Shown in pieces: positions 33,834-46,485 of a DNA stretch of 64,000 bases (its first letter is position 1; each line of letters begins with the position of its first letter). The notes under the pieces were generated by a model. The model was not told the DNA's origin, did no database searches, and was given only the letters and a program-made list of their open reading frames with translations. The stretch lies in NCBI GenBank assembly GCA_963924555.1, contig OZ004589.1, forward strand, positions 248,001 to 312,000, in the 5' to 3' direction. The position numbers were made by a program, and so were the translations under genes. The stretch is from Crambe crambe (taxonomy: Eukaryota; Porifera; Demospongiae; Poecilosclerida; Crambeidae).

Positions 33834-33943
33834 CTCTCCTTATAGAATCCCTTTATATACAACTGCATCTAGTGATTATAATGACATTATAATTCTTAAT
33901 AATGACTAGAACTTGAGATCGCATTGTACTCTAATAGTGTCTG

Positions 33944-34918
33944 CTAATTCTCAGCTCTCAAATTGGGTATTTTTCCATTCTCCCGTTTAAGGCCAATTGA
34001 AGGTTTGAAGACTGGGTGAGGCATAGGGGCGGGAAATACTGCAAAAGCTTTCTTCAGCATTTCTCCCCTAGAGATAGAGTTCTGACTAGTTGCTCTCTTT
34101 CTCAAAATAGTTGGTGACGTTTTGAGGGTAGAAGATTGAAAGGGATGTGTAGTTGGTGGAACAATCCTTATTTTTCCAGGGATAGGTTTGAATCTTGCTT
34201 CTTGGGTGGTCTTGGAAGAGCTATGCTGTGTGATTGATGGATTGAGCTGGCTTCTCTCAACTAATAGAAGAAAGTATATTATCATAACCTTAAACTATCA
34301 CATTTTTCGTATTGATAACATTGAGAAATACTAATTGAGGATGATACAAAAATAATAGGTAATGCCTCCAGAAGTAACTGATAACCAGCAAAAATAAAGT
34401 GATGTCAGCCTATTTCTTCTTCTCCCTGCTTCTGGACTCCATAATCATTGAAATCTGGGTTATACCTGTCCTTCAGAAACTAACTTGCATATTTTTCAAT
34501 TAGTGACTGGTAGCTTGTGACATAGAAACCATTACGGAGTGAACTGAGAGTTACGAGACCCTTCATTGCTCTTCCCAGTGCCACTGGTGAACGGTCATGC
34601 TTGAAAGAGGGAGATGCAAACTGCTGATATTTCTGCTGATGAGATTGGAAGGGATTGATGGAAGGTTCTGGAACTAGTGGATATCTGCATACAAATACTT
34701 CATAACTCCCTGTCCCTATTAATTACAATAAGATTAAATAAGAGAACTAACAATGGATTGCCGAGAACTTTTAGGAAATGTCCAGGATTCTTATACTGAG
34801 AGCATCGATACACTTTCTGCTGGCTGGCTACCTCTGGAGTACTATATAAAGCTTGGTAAAAGTTGGTGCTCTCATTTTTCCAGCGACGAGACCGGCCAGG
34901 AAACTCGATAGCAGTCAT
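33944..34918 (-). CDS. Unrecognised protein divergent from SPEF2 (candidate ciliary gene)
   Basis: Three exons (34752-34918, 34485-34684, 33944-34260) keep frame and give 227 residues. I do not recognise the family. It has no signal peptide, membrane segment or coiled coil. It is rich in Pro, Ser and basic residues, with motifs such as WKNESTNFYQALYST, PSFKHDRSPVALGRAMKGL and HPVFKPSIGLKREN. Basic, proline-rich proteins of this size with short aromatic motifs are common among microtubule inner and other axonemal proteins. It shares a promoter with SPEF2 that holds an RFX X-box, which supports a ciliary role by context only. Confidence 0.75.
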
Positions 34919-35084
34919 TCCAGCTAGAGTTGCATGTGGGAGGAGCTCGAGAAGACGCCTCTATTCGCGCGCGCTCATGATTTTGCTGACGTCTGCATGT
35001 TCCGGTTGCTATGAGCAACTGAATGACAAAAAATGGCCGCACCAAGTAAAGTATAATTTCTTTGCTGAAAATACTTAGTAGAAA
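34919..35084. promoter_or_regulatory. Bidirectional promoter with RFX X-box, SPEF2 side
   Basis: 166 bases between divergent starts. At 35005-35019 lies GTTGCT-ATG-AGCAAC, a perfect 6+3+6 palindrome that fits the RFX X-box consensus GTNRCC-N(0-3)-RGYAAC. A CRE-like tgacgtc lies at 34987-34993 and a gcgcgcgc run near 34966-34974. RFX factors control ciliary genes across animals. Confidence 0.85.
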
Positions 35085-38000
35085 ATGACTGATATACTGT
35101 GCAAGTGGCTAAACGATGAAGTCTGCCTTGAGTCAAAGCTTGGTAAGTTCATTTTGGCATATAACTGTCATAGCATTGAATATTAGCTATTGCAGACTCC
35201 AATTTTGCTGAGAAATTCTCCAGCGGCTATCTTCTTGGTGAAATTTTGAATAAATTTGAGCTTCAGCCAGATTTTCATCTCTTCTCCAAGGGAGGGTAAG
35301 TTTGCAGAAACAATACCAGCTAGTATTAAGTTGTCATGCATAAAATTTTGCAGCACCTCATATGCTAAACTGAACAATTTTATGCGACTGGAGCCCACAC
35401 TGAAGCTCTTGGACATTCCTTTCAGTGTGAATACAGTAAGCTGTACACATATGATACTACTCGCTTCTTTGAAATGATATTTAATGTATGATAGGCCAGA
35501 GATATAATGACAGAAAAGCCAGGTGTGGCTACTCGACTTATGTATCAACTCTATTTGGCTCTGAATAGGAAAAAGGTAGTTATAATCTGATTGTGTATTT
35601 AGCTATAATAATATTGTTGTTCTGCACAGGAGCGTAATCTTACCACTCAGTCTCTGGAGTGCATGAAACCATTGGGTAGAGTCAAGCTAGAAAAAGTGGA
35701 GACAGAGATTTTCCAAGGACGGCTCAAAAACCAAACTCCTCGCCAGTTCAATCTCAATTTTGAAGAACTCATCCAAAAGTTTCAAGAACGCAAACAGCTC
35801 CTTGAAGAGAAGATAGCCAAGCAGAAAAAAGAGGATGAAGAAAAGTTGGTTTTACTGGTATAAGGTCTGATAGTTAATCTGCTGTTTTTTACCTCAGATT
35901 ATTCATAGAGCGAATGGAATCGTGTCAAAGGTCAATGGAAAGGTCACGCGCTATTCGTGAGGACCACCAAATGCTATACAAGAAATTAAGACCTGTGCAA
36001 ATAGTGAAAGAGATAAGGAGAGCAAGAAGCTCACCTGTTGGAATTGGTCACAATGAATCCAGTAGTAAAAAAATCATAGCACGGGAGACACAGGAGAGCA
36101 TTGACAAATTTGAAACTACACTGAAAAGGAAGCCTTCTTTCTATTCATCGGATGAAAGCTCTATTTCCGATGAGAAGATTGCTGCTGAGACATCCACCAA
36201 TATGGTGAGAAGTGTAAGAGTGGGCCCCGTATAATTATTCGTCTTTTTTTTTTCTTAGACCACAGGGGAATATTTGACTCAGCTTCATCAGCGGGTAGCA
36301 GACAGCACTCAAGCTCGAATGGAGAGAGATAAACGAAGAAGAAAAGTATTGATAGAACAGATAAAGGCCCTTCACGAGCAAGAAGTATGTAATAATAGCA
36401 AGGATGGTACTGGAGTATGAGATACAGTAGCTACGATGCTAACCAAACTAATGACTGTAATTATAGGAAGCCAAGAGGGAGAAGATGCTTGTCGAACGGC
36501 TGATGCGACAGTGTCAGCAAGAGAGACGCATAGCCACTCAGCTCATGCACATCCGCAAGGAAAAAGACACCATCAGGAACAACCGTATCCTCTCCCAGCA
36601 GCAGTATGCAGAGCAGAAGGAGCTTGAGTTCCATGAGGCACTCAACAGGGAGGCTGTGAGTTCTCTAGTTCCTATTGCTTCTATAGGTGCATAGTTTAGT
36701 GTAATTATATTGAAGAGACTGGCCTTGTTGGAAGAGAAGGAGAGGAAACAGCGCCTAGCACACCATCAAGAGCTCTGTCGGAGGAACTTGGTTGAAAAGT
36801 CAAAGAAAAACTACAAGATGAACTACAAGATGTGCAGGGAAATAATGTTGCAGATGCTGGACTTTGCCACCAAACTAGCTCACTACAAAGAACTAACAAA
36901 AGAGTAAGCATGAGTCTCAGAAATGGCCACCAATATTCTAGTGGAGAGAATACTTCATTCTTTCCAGCTTACTTTCTTAAGTATTATAGTCTGAATTTTC
37001 TCCACAGCCTGGTCCCTGCCAAGATGGTGCTTGACTGGAAGCTGCTTTTCATGACTGGTCGACCACTGTATGGTGATGGGAGCACAGGACCAGTGGATGC
37101 CCTCAGCTCCACCATTACTGGCTCTTCAGATGAGAGTCGAATCTATTCCACAAACGATCAGCTTCTAAATGACATTGATTTCCAGCAATATGAGGTAAAT
37201 ACAAGTCATTCCATGTATAATTGCAACAGTTTAATGTGCTCTCTATTATATATAGGATGTTGAAAATGATTGGACTCCGCCCCCTGATTTATCAAAGGAT
37301 CTTCCAGAGAGGCCCAATGTGATTCTCTCACACATAGTCTACCGCTTGCTGGATATTGTGGATCCCCCCAAGCCCCCACCCACTCCACCCCACACCCCTC
37401 GCTTCTTAGTACGAGCCAGCATCGTGGGGAAACCATTCACAGGAAAGACTACAGCACTCCAACAGTTGGAAAAAAGTATTTGAAGATACTAGATTTAGCT
37501 ATAGCCCCACTAACAGACCACTAGCCAATGAGATGTAAACTTCAGCCTGCCCTTAGAAATAGTCACCTCCTTGATTGTTTGTTTGTTTCATTGTTTGTTT
37601 GCTTATTGTTGTTTTTGTTGTTATTTTTTCAGCTTATGGACTGACGATAATATCCCTTGAGTCAGTGGTTACAAATGCCGTAGAGACTTTTCTTGCCGAA
37701 AGGAAAAAGTTATTGCAGGAGCAGCAGAGTTCCAGCCAGGAAGATGTTGCCATTTTGTCCTCCGAGTCTGATGTTACTGGCACAACTCCTCGCATCAGTA
37801 TCAATCCAAGCAGCAGCACTGAGCTCCTTGTCTCTTCCACCCAGACAGCCACGTCTGAAAGGGGGAAGGCAGGGAAGAAGGAGGAGGGGAAAGTGGACAA
37901 GACACACAATTACAAAGAGGAGGTGATAAAGAAGGAGAAACGTGGAGAGGAGAAGGAAGAAGATCAAAAAGACAATGTGGGAGAGGAGAGAGAGGGGGAG

Positions 38001-41000
38001 AAGGAAGAGCAGGAGGAGCAGGAGGAAGAAAGTCCTCCTAGTGAAGGAGCATCTGCAATTGTTGGTGAACAAGTTTCACATGAACAAATGATGCTAGTGA
38101 GTCCAGAAATAGCTCTGATCCGGGAAAATCCTAACTTTAGTCAAACTTTATATGATTCCAAAACTACCTTTCTTTCCAGTTATCACCATTGGCTAGGTTG
38201 GGTTGCAAGGCCCACAGTGCCATGGCTAGTGGAGAAGTTCTTGATGATGAAGTCTTAGTGGAAATCTTCATGAACAAGATCAGTTCCTTTCCTGATGGAA
38301 GTGGTTGGATCCTGGACAACTTCCCCACCACTGTGGCTCAGGCTAAGGTAGGATCAGGTGCTTCATATGTGTGTCATAAATCAGATGACCTATTCTGACA
38401 GTTACTAACTGCAGCATTGGCTAATCCACCTCAACCCAAATCTCTCCTACCAAGGGACTTTGAATTCTTAAGTGAAAGATTTAATACAAATCCGGTAAGA
38501 TTATTATATTTCTGATATTTTTTGATATTTCCCCCTTTCTTAATAATGATAGGGGGAAGCAGCTAGTGGCCTGGATGTGGTACTGCATTTCAATGCTTCC
38601 AGTGAAGTGGTTCTTCAAAGAGCTAGTGAGCAAGGTAAGTAAGTCCACACATTAGCAGGCATCATTACTCAAGATACGACTTACTTCTCAGATGAATCGC
38701 TGCCACAGAGTAGCAACAAGTTGGAACAGATCCAGGAGAGATTACTTGCTCACGCAGAAAACTGGCCCTCTCTTCGTCGCTGGTATGCCAAGTTCAGGAG
38801 CGTTATTAGTGTAGATGCCAACAAGGACTTGCAGTCTGTTTGCAAATCTGCTTCAAATAAGATCCAAGAAGTGATAAATAAAGTAAGTGATAACTCTCAG
38901 AATGTGTTAATTAAGTCAATATTGATTGGAATGAGATTCCTCATAACCCCTCAATTTCCATGCAGAACAAGCAGGCTGATGCGATGAAGAAGTTCGGATT
39001 TGAAGGAAGTAAGACAGTGTGTCCTTGTGATGTGATTAATGTCGTTATATTGTTATTATATCATGTAGTTTTAAGTAGTGGATCAGTCATCAGCCTTACT
39101 GCCATTCCTTCATCTCCATCTGGTTTGATCAAAAAGACAAGTTCTAAACAAGTGGCTCGTCTGCACAGACCTTCCTCAGCTGAATCACCTTCTCCATCAA
39201 GAAAGAAGAAAAGAGGTCTAAAGAATCCTCAACACCAGAAAGCCAGCAAGTCTAAAGAGGCCTGGATTCCTGTGAACTTGGACACAAGACCAGGGGGGCC
39301 TGATTGGGTGTATTACTCACAGCCAGTGTCCGAGGAACTGGTGAAGGGACTAGCAGTGAAGTGGCAAGGGATTGAACAGACTTTTATCAATACCCTTAAA
39401 CAAATCTTTTCTGCATTGAGGAATGAAAGAGAACTCATTTGTCAGTACTTTTTCCTTCGCAGGTGAGTCAATCAATCATCCAAAAATGTGGTCATCCCTT
39501 TAATTTCATAGGAATGAGTTTTCCTCCTATTTGAGTCGTCCTGACCACAAACAAGAATTCATTTCCCAATGGCAGGCCCACTACAATTCTGTAGAGTACT
39601 ACCTTCGTTATGAGGACGAAATGAAAGCTGAACTCCATCACAGAGTGGATGTACATAAGTCCAATGATTACAGTGTTATTCAGTTCTATTACGTATCATA
39701 CATGATTAGGATCTGGTTGATAAGCTCTGGGATATCTGTGAGCGCCGAGATCAACAAGCTAAGGAAGAGCAAAAGCGGATTGCTGAAGAGAAATGGCTGG
39801 AGGACCATATTGGTCTGATATCCAACCATTATGTCTCCATTATGCAGGTATGTTAGTTTATCAACCAGTTTATATGACATATAAATCACATTATCTCACT
39901 ATAGATAGAAGTGGATCGTTTTCAAGACACTCTCTTACTACTCAAAGATTACTATAACAGCATGGAAGGTACATATGAAGCAGAAAGATACAAGCAGGAA
40001 GTGATATTTCTTCTATTTCACTAGATAAATCTCCGGAAAAGCTTCCAGAAATGGGGCGAGTGCCACTGATAGAGTTGCTGCCCACAGAGGCTCAGGAAGT
40101 AGCCTCTACTGCAGCCAGTTCCACTCTCTCTCTAACACAGAAACAAGTCACTGATGGAGATAGTGTTGAGGCTGAAAGGGAGGAAGTGGTGATGACTCCT
40201 GCTAAGGAAACTCTGAAAGGAAGGTATGCATTATGTATTAATGTAGTATTCTGACAGTATATTATTTAAACATTATCACCAGGATCCCTCTCTTGCCTTG
40301 TCAACTGAACGACAAAGAAGCAGAAGAGAGATTAGTCAGCATTAAGAAGAAAATCATCCCTGGCCTTGCTGAGGTGACCGGAGTGCCATTAGAGAAGCAG
40401 ATGATCCATCAGACTTTCAATGCGGCCATTACAATTGTTAGCACACTGGTATGGAGAGTCTATTAGTACAATATTCATAGTTAATCATGCTATTCTTCTT
40501 TCATCACTTGCAGGTGGCTGGGGAGATAAAAATTCTGGATAATATGACAGTAAGCCAGCCCACTAAACCTGTCCGTGAGAGAAAAGATTCTTTAACACTG
40601 GACACCAAAGATGAAAAGAGTGGAAAGAGTGCTAAAAAAGCTAAGGTACCATTAACAAAGTTTGTTATTTTTGTGTTTCATTGAGTTTATCATTGTGAAG
40701 GGTGGTGCTAATAACTCTGGAGGAAAAAATCCAAAAGGATCTCCAACTAATCGGAAAAGTTCTGGAAAGAAGAAAGATCGCACTCCAACACCTTCCAAGC
40801 CACCCCCTCCAGTCGTTAGTGAAGAAGAAGTCATTGCCAAACACCAAAAGATGCACATGTGCAAAGAATATAAAGAAGCTCTCCTGCATGAAGGTAAAAT
40901 CATAATGATATACAGGTTGTAGTTACTTTTAGAATGAATTTATATCTATGCAGAATCTCGTGTGAAGGTCAGACTGGAACTGATCAAGCACAAATCTCTA

Positions 41001-43030
41001 GAACAAATCAACATGCTTAAGGTATGTAATCAAAAGATTCCAGTCCCCCTCACCCTATTATTATTTATTATTATATCAATGGGACAGTCTACAAGCATAG
41101 CCATGCAAGAGGAAATGGACCAATGGATTAGTAATTGCTACAATCAAGAAATTGAAAGGTATCATGTACACCGAGCTCCCTTTAACAATAATGCTTTTCA
41201 TCTTCTTTTGGTCTTTTGGTTTTGTTATGCAGTGTAAACTACTTGGCTGATATGCTAAGGCAAGCTATTGAAAATGAAGAAAAACTCCTGAATGAAATCA
41301 TATTACCTGGTGCTAAATTCCAGGTCGATAAGGTCAGACCCTATAACCCCTACAATGCCACCCATTACTATTGGACCCTATAACCCCTACAATGCCACCC
41401 ATTACTATTGGACCCTATAACCCCTACAATGCCACCCATTACTATTGGACCCTATAACCCCTACAATGCCACCCATTACTATTGGACCCTATAACCCCTA
41501 CAATGCCACCCATTACTATTGTTTTATTTATACGATACAGTCCGTGTTCACCTATGTTCCGACTCCTCCTTCTTCTTCCCCTCCCCCTGTTGAGCGCATG
41601 GACCCCTCCTACTTTACAGTGGCTCAACTCTGCTGCTTGCAACAGCAGCTGAATGTGGTGGCCCCATCAGGATTCATACTGGCAAGACTGCTGGTAGACA
41701 CATTACTGGCTTGTCAATCCTCTGGAGATGATGTCTTCCCTCAACTGTGGAGACATGCAACCAAACAACAGGTCCATAGTTAAGAACAATGCATCAGACA
41801 GTATGTTCAACCACAGAGGCACTCCATAGTACATAGGGGGATATACCAAGAAAACAAAGCATAATGATAGGGTTAAATGTTACTATGTACCTCATTCTGT
41901 TTGCAGTTGGAGTATATGATTGAGTTATTGTATGGTCCTGATGCTGACTTTGTCGACTGTCGACGGTTATTATTGTGCACTGCTTTCCCCTGGCCCCTTC
42001 CTACCAGTGAACAGTTGTTGGATGCATTCGACACCCTCACAGTCAGAGATGGAAGTTTGGATAGGAAGATGGTCACCAAAGAGAAATTTATGGACTGCGA
42101 GATCTGGTTGGATCAACCTCTGGAGAAAAATCAAGCGGAGGAAACCCAAACTGAATTCAATAGAGAACAGAAAATTAAGGAGGTCAGGAACAGAAAATAA
42201 TTATGTACACTCCCAATGAAGGACGCCCTGAAAGAGGACAAACCTCTCAACAAAGGACAATCTTTATAAATCCAAAAGAGGACAACCTTTCTACAAAGGA
42301 CAAAATGTTTGGTCCCAATATTCGGAGGTTCCAAATCAACTCACCCTCCCTCTTAATAATATCAGCCTGCATGGGATTAATTAATATTATAGCTAACTAT
42401 TGTCTTTTAATTGCAGGCACTGTTTGACATATTCTGTGAGAAGGAAAGTGGACTCCTTGACGTGCAGGAGTTTTTACTTTACCTCTGTGCAGATCCAAAG
42501 TCCAAGCAAGGCATTTCAAAGGCACTGAGTGTAGTCACCAGATCACCTGTATCATCTCTGATGGTCAGTGATAACTAGCTAGATACTTTCATTGACCTCT
42601 TTTTTTTTTTCCATGCCTACAGAAAGATCTTGATCCCCAAGTAACAATACTACTCAAAGATTTCCACAAAGTGCTGACCCTAGGATCCTATTCAGAAGAT
42701 ACTGGTACCATTTCTATGGTATGTATGTATGGTGTACTAATCTTGCTTCTCTATGACAGACTCAATGTATATGTAGGAGGAGTTACTTGGTATTTTTTCA
42801 AAGGTGGATCCAAAAAATCCCAATGAAATACCTCTTGTAGATTTGCTAGCCAATCAGACAACTGCTAGCCTTCTTCATCTCCATTCTTCACCGGGATACA
42901 TGTACTTCCTACCAGTAAGTAATTCTATGTCGTAATAATCGTGTAGTGAATATATGATGATTTTATTGTGCAGGATTTGCTTTTAGTATTGAGACCCCCA
43001 GTACCACCAGTACCTACTGACAATGTTTAA
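35085..43030 (+). CDS. SPEF2: SPEF2, axonemal central-pair apparatus protein
   Basis: A gene of about 30 exons over 8 kb. SPEF2 (CPC1 in Chlamydomonas) is part of the central-pair C1b projection and is needed for flagellar beating. The N-terminal CH-like domain is read from exon 1 (35085-35142, MTDILCKWLNDEVC) and following exons (GYLLGEILNKFEL, LNNFMRLEPTLKLLDIPF, MYQLYLALNRKK). Long basic coiled-coil exons follow. A central adenylate-kinase-like domain starts near 37390 with a nucleotide loop VGKPFTGKTTALQQ and AYGLTIISLESVV. It has a Lys/Glu-rich insert at 37850-38040. The C-terminal exons (42400-43030) are conserved helical segments (DLDPQVTILLKDFHKVL), ending VPPVPTDNV. Exon boundaries were read individually for most but not every exon. 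One intron holds a 37-base tandem repeat. Confidence 0.92.
41337..41521. repeat. 37-base tandem repeat, five copies
   Basis: Units start at 41337, 41374, 41411, 41448 and 41485 with near identity; core gaccctataacccctacaat. In a SPEF2 intron just after the donor following GTCGATAAG. Confidence 0.95.
42210..42332. mobile_element. Inverted-repeat element family B
   Basis: Left end ctcccaatgaaggac and right end ttcggaggttcc are imperfect inverted repeats. Internal motif caacctttctacaaaggaca is shared with copies at 14645, 48097 and 50603. In a SPEF2 intron. Confidence 0.65.
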
Positions 43031-43177
43031 TTACTAACCTACTTCTCATTTACTGTACTTATTATTTCAATCATGTAATCACTCGCGAGCATGCGCAGTA
43101 GTTGATTCACATAATGCGCAGCTGCCTTCAATTTCAAGACCGGTAAAAATGAAAATACAGTACAGCTCAATGCTACT

Positions 43178-46100
43178 ATGATCTTGTTGGCCCAGTTATT
43201 TTTCAGCGTACTGATATCTGAGTACAGTGAGTATATTGTTTGGGAGTGGTGCCTCAATGGTAGCTAGCTATTGCTGTAGGCGAAATTATTTTTTTCCTTG
43301 CCACAATTGACAGTTTCGGTGATCATGAATGCTCCGTTGGAATGGTCCAGCCGTGACATATATGGACGCAATATTTCATGCTATGGAGAACGAGTTGACT
43401 TAAACTGTACTGTGAATAGCCCACTTCATAAGTGGATCATACGGTCTGACACAGGACCAGACATCATAGAAATTTTAAGTCAATCCGATACCCGTCAAAG
43501 AAGATATCCTTTGCATACTATTAATAGACGATACTCTTTCAATATATATAGAGTTTATGATGCTGATTATATACACTCCTCCATCACTTTTGTTTCTTCC
43601 GTATTGATGGGAACCACCATATTTATAGTTTGTGAAGATCTCACAGGCAGAGTTCCCTCACAATCAGAACGAATAAAACTAAGAAGTTGAGTTACTTGCT
43701 ATTTTTATATCTGAAAATAATCTCTTTTTTTTGTCTATACTTAGGCCTGTTTCGTAGATGGATGTTTGTCATCGGTTTGCCAGGAGACTTGCATCAGTTA
43801 TCAGAACTCCATGTGGAAATAGAAATGGGTTCAGAAGACAGACAATGTGTGAATTCCTTCACCGTTATAGACAGGGAAGATCGATCCATGAGATGTACTG
43901 GTGATCGAAATACTACGACCATGAAATGCCTGACTGGAAACTTTTGTCATCGTACAAGATATATGCTCTATGGATCGGCTAATGTTGGCCCTCCCGAACG
44001 TAGTATCTTTGCCTATAGGAATTACACAGTAGCAGTTCCAACAGGTGATGATGTTGAGCATTATTAAAATACTGGTAGCTTTATAACCTCTGTTGATATG
44101 TATACAAACATTCAAGGTGAAAAGTGCATGATGTAATACTACTGAGCTAACTATGGTAACTCTGTAGCATAATATATATCTTTCTAATAGAGAGCTCTGA
44201 TTATTACATATGTTCTCCTTCTCCATCTTACCGGTATGAACGTGGCTATTTAGTGATTGATGTATCATGGCAGGTTAATTAATGACAATTCTCAGAATTA
44301 TGATTGACTATGTGTATATATTTAGGTAATAGATGAGCTGATTATGACTGGAAATAATATGGAAGGAACTTTTTCACTTCCTGGAATATCGCCAAGTGAA
44401 GTAATCTTATTCACTAATGGAGCAAGAGCTAAATATAACGTTTCTGAGACCTTTTTCAGACCTGGGCAATCCTCTCTCTCTGCCAGTTTTCTTTTAAACT
44501 TCAAGACTGGGACTTGTTCTAGCACAAAGGGTGTCTCTCTTACAGGTAGGAATAACAGCATACAAGTCATCCAATCCCTTCATATTATACTGTCATATTA
44601 TTCTTTTCTATTTTAAGTATGGAATACTATCTTAGTGACCCAGCAAGATCAAAATGCATTATCCATTCACTTTCGTCCATTTTTGTACTATGATGAAGAG
44701 CCTGGTAGTGTTTCCATCCACCAAGACTGCCCCTCCATGTCCATACCAGAGGCAACTGCATCCTATGCATATGGTGGGGGCAAAGAATTGACTGCTTTAG
44801 TTGAATCAGCAAGACTGGGTTGTTCTTTTACAGTTAAGCTGCTATCAGTCACCAATCAATCGATAGGTTTTCCTGTGGTTTATCAGTCAATATCAAAGTA
44901 CATAGGTCTAGACCTGCAGCAGCAAGAGATTGCAACCATCTCCTCCCCCACCACCTTCACTGCTTCCTCCTCCACCTCCTCCTCCTTCCCTACCACCTCC
45001 ACCGTCTTCTCCATGACTGTACCCTCAGTAATCCATGCTGAACCATCAATATCTTTTGCTACAGCCACAAAACCAACAGGGAGAGACCAAATAATGACTG
45101 CTACACCCTCAACAACTCCTGTAGAACCATCTCTTTCTACAGGGTCATCAATGACTCTTGCTACAGGTATTAAAGCTACAGGACTATCAATGACTCTAAC
45201 ACGACCATCAATGACTCTTACACGATCATCAATGACTCTTGGCACGAAACCATTGACTTTTGCTACAAATCTACCAATAATTTTGGCTGTGAAACCATCG
45301 ATTACTCTAGTATCAGCATCAACTACAAATGTGGAAACACCCTCAGAAATTCCTATTCCTACATTTGGATTTGAAGCTCCAGTTCTGAGTCGAGTCGACA
45401 CTATTCCCAACACCTCAGTCTTAGCCATTTTGGTTGGAGTGACATCTCTGATTGCTACTCTTGTTGGCTTTTGCATTGCAGCAACATTAACATACTGTAT
45501 TGGCAGCAAGAAAATATTTAAACTAGTCAAAAAGACATGCTGCAGCAAGAAACTTTGTAAACATAAAAAGCAAACTCGTAAAAAGCGAACTCATAAAAAG
45601 CGAACTCATAAAAAGTCAACTCATAAAAAAATTAATAAAAAGTCAACTTGTGAAAAGCCAACTCATGAAAAATCAAAGTCAACTCATGAAAAGCCAACTC
45701 GAACTCATGAAAAGTCAAAGTCAACTCATGAAAAACCAACTCATGAAAAATCTAAGTCAACTCATGAAAAGCCAACTCGAACTCATGAAAAGTTAAAATC
45801 AACTCATGAAAAGTCAACTCATGAAAAGCCAACTCGAATTCATGAAAAGTCAACTCATGAAAAGCCAACTCGAACTCATGAAAAGTCAACTCATGAAAAG
45901 CCAACTCAAACTCATGAAAAACTAACTCGTGAAAAGCCAACTCGAACTCATGAAAAGTCAACTCATGAAAAACCAACTCGTGAAAAGCCAACTCATGAAA
46001 AGTCAAAGTCAACTCCTGAAAAGCCAACTCGAACTCATGAAAAGTCAAAGTCAACTCATGAAAAACAAAAGCCAACTCAAACTCATGAAAAGTCAACTCA

Positions 46101-46209
46101 TGAAAAGCCAACTCAAACTCATGAAAAGTCAACTCATGAAAAACCAACTCGAACTCATAAAAAGTCAACTCATGAAAAGGATACTCGAACTCATGAAAAG
46201 AACTTATGA
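43178..46209 (+). CDS. Ig-like transmembrane receptor A with mucin stalk and THEK-repeat tail
   Basis: Six exons (43178-43226, 43314-43685, 43745-44044, 44191-44273, 44326-44545, 44618-46209) give 871 residues. The order is a signal peptide (MILLAQLFFSVLIS) and an Ig-like domain (ERVDLNCTVNSPLHKWII, then SSITF and a second Cys). Three more extracellular segments follow, shared exon for exon with the neighbour at 46486-49193. Then come a Ser/Thr-rich mucin-like stalk of about 150 residues, a membrane helix (LAILVGVTSLIATLVGFCIA), and a very basic cytoplasmic tail. The tail holds at least 24 THEK motifs. The donor of exon 2 (GTTGAG) is weak but keeps frame. The family is not one I can name. The large last exon fuses stalk, helix and tail without introns. 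Confidence 0.83.
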
Positions 46210-46265
46210 GTCAACTTGTGAAAAGCCAACTCATGAAAAGTCGGGTCATTAAAAGCCAACTCATA
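45570..46265 (+). repeat. 15-base coding minisatellite (ACTCATGAAAAGCCA-type)
   Basis: About 40 units of 15 bases, with some 9-base spacers (aagtcaaag), encode the cytoplasmic tail of receptor A. The array runs past the stop codon at 46207-46209 for about 55 bases in another frame. Confidence 0.95.
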
Positions 46266-46485
46266 AATACCTATATTTTTGTCCTAAGCCATGACTGCAG
46301 CCATGTAAAGGATACTAGCTATAATGTATTCTCCTTTTTACTTTTTTAATGATTGTATAATTAATTTTAGCTACATGCTTGTTCAATTCAACCAGCTATG
46401 ATGTGCAGCTGCTTCTTGAGCTGGTAGTAAATCCCATACCGGTAGGCTAGATTTGAATGTTCAGATCAGAACAGCTAGCTGGGAA
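46210..46485. other. Intergenic between paired receptors
   Basis: The first 55 bases continue the THEK minisatellite past the stop. The rest is AT-rich with no frame and must hold the receptor B promoter. Confidence 0.55.

Noticed and set aside
45752..46168. 138-residue minus-strand frame of HELTFHEFE repeats
   Set aside because: Exact antisense shadow of the THEK minisatellite of receptor A.
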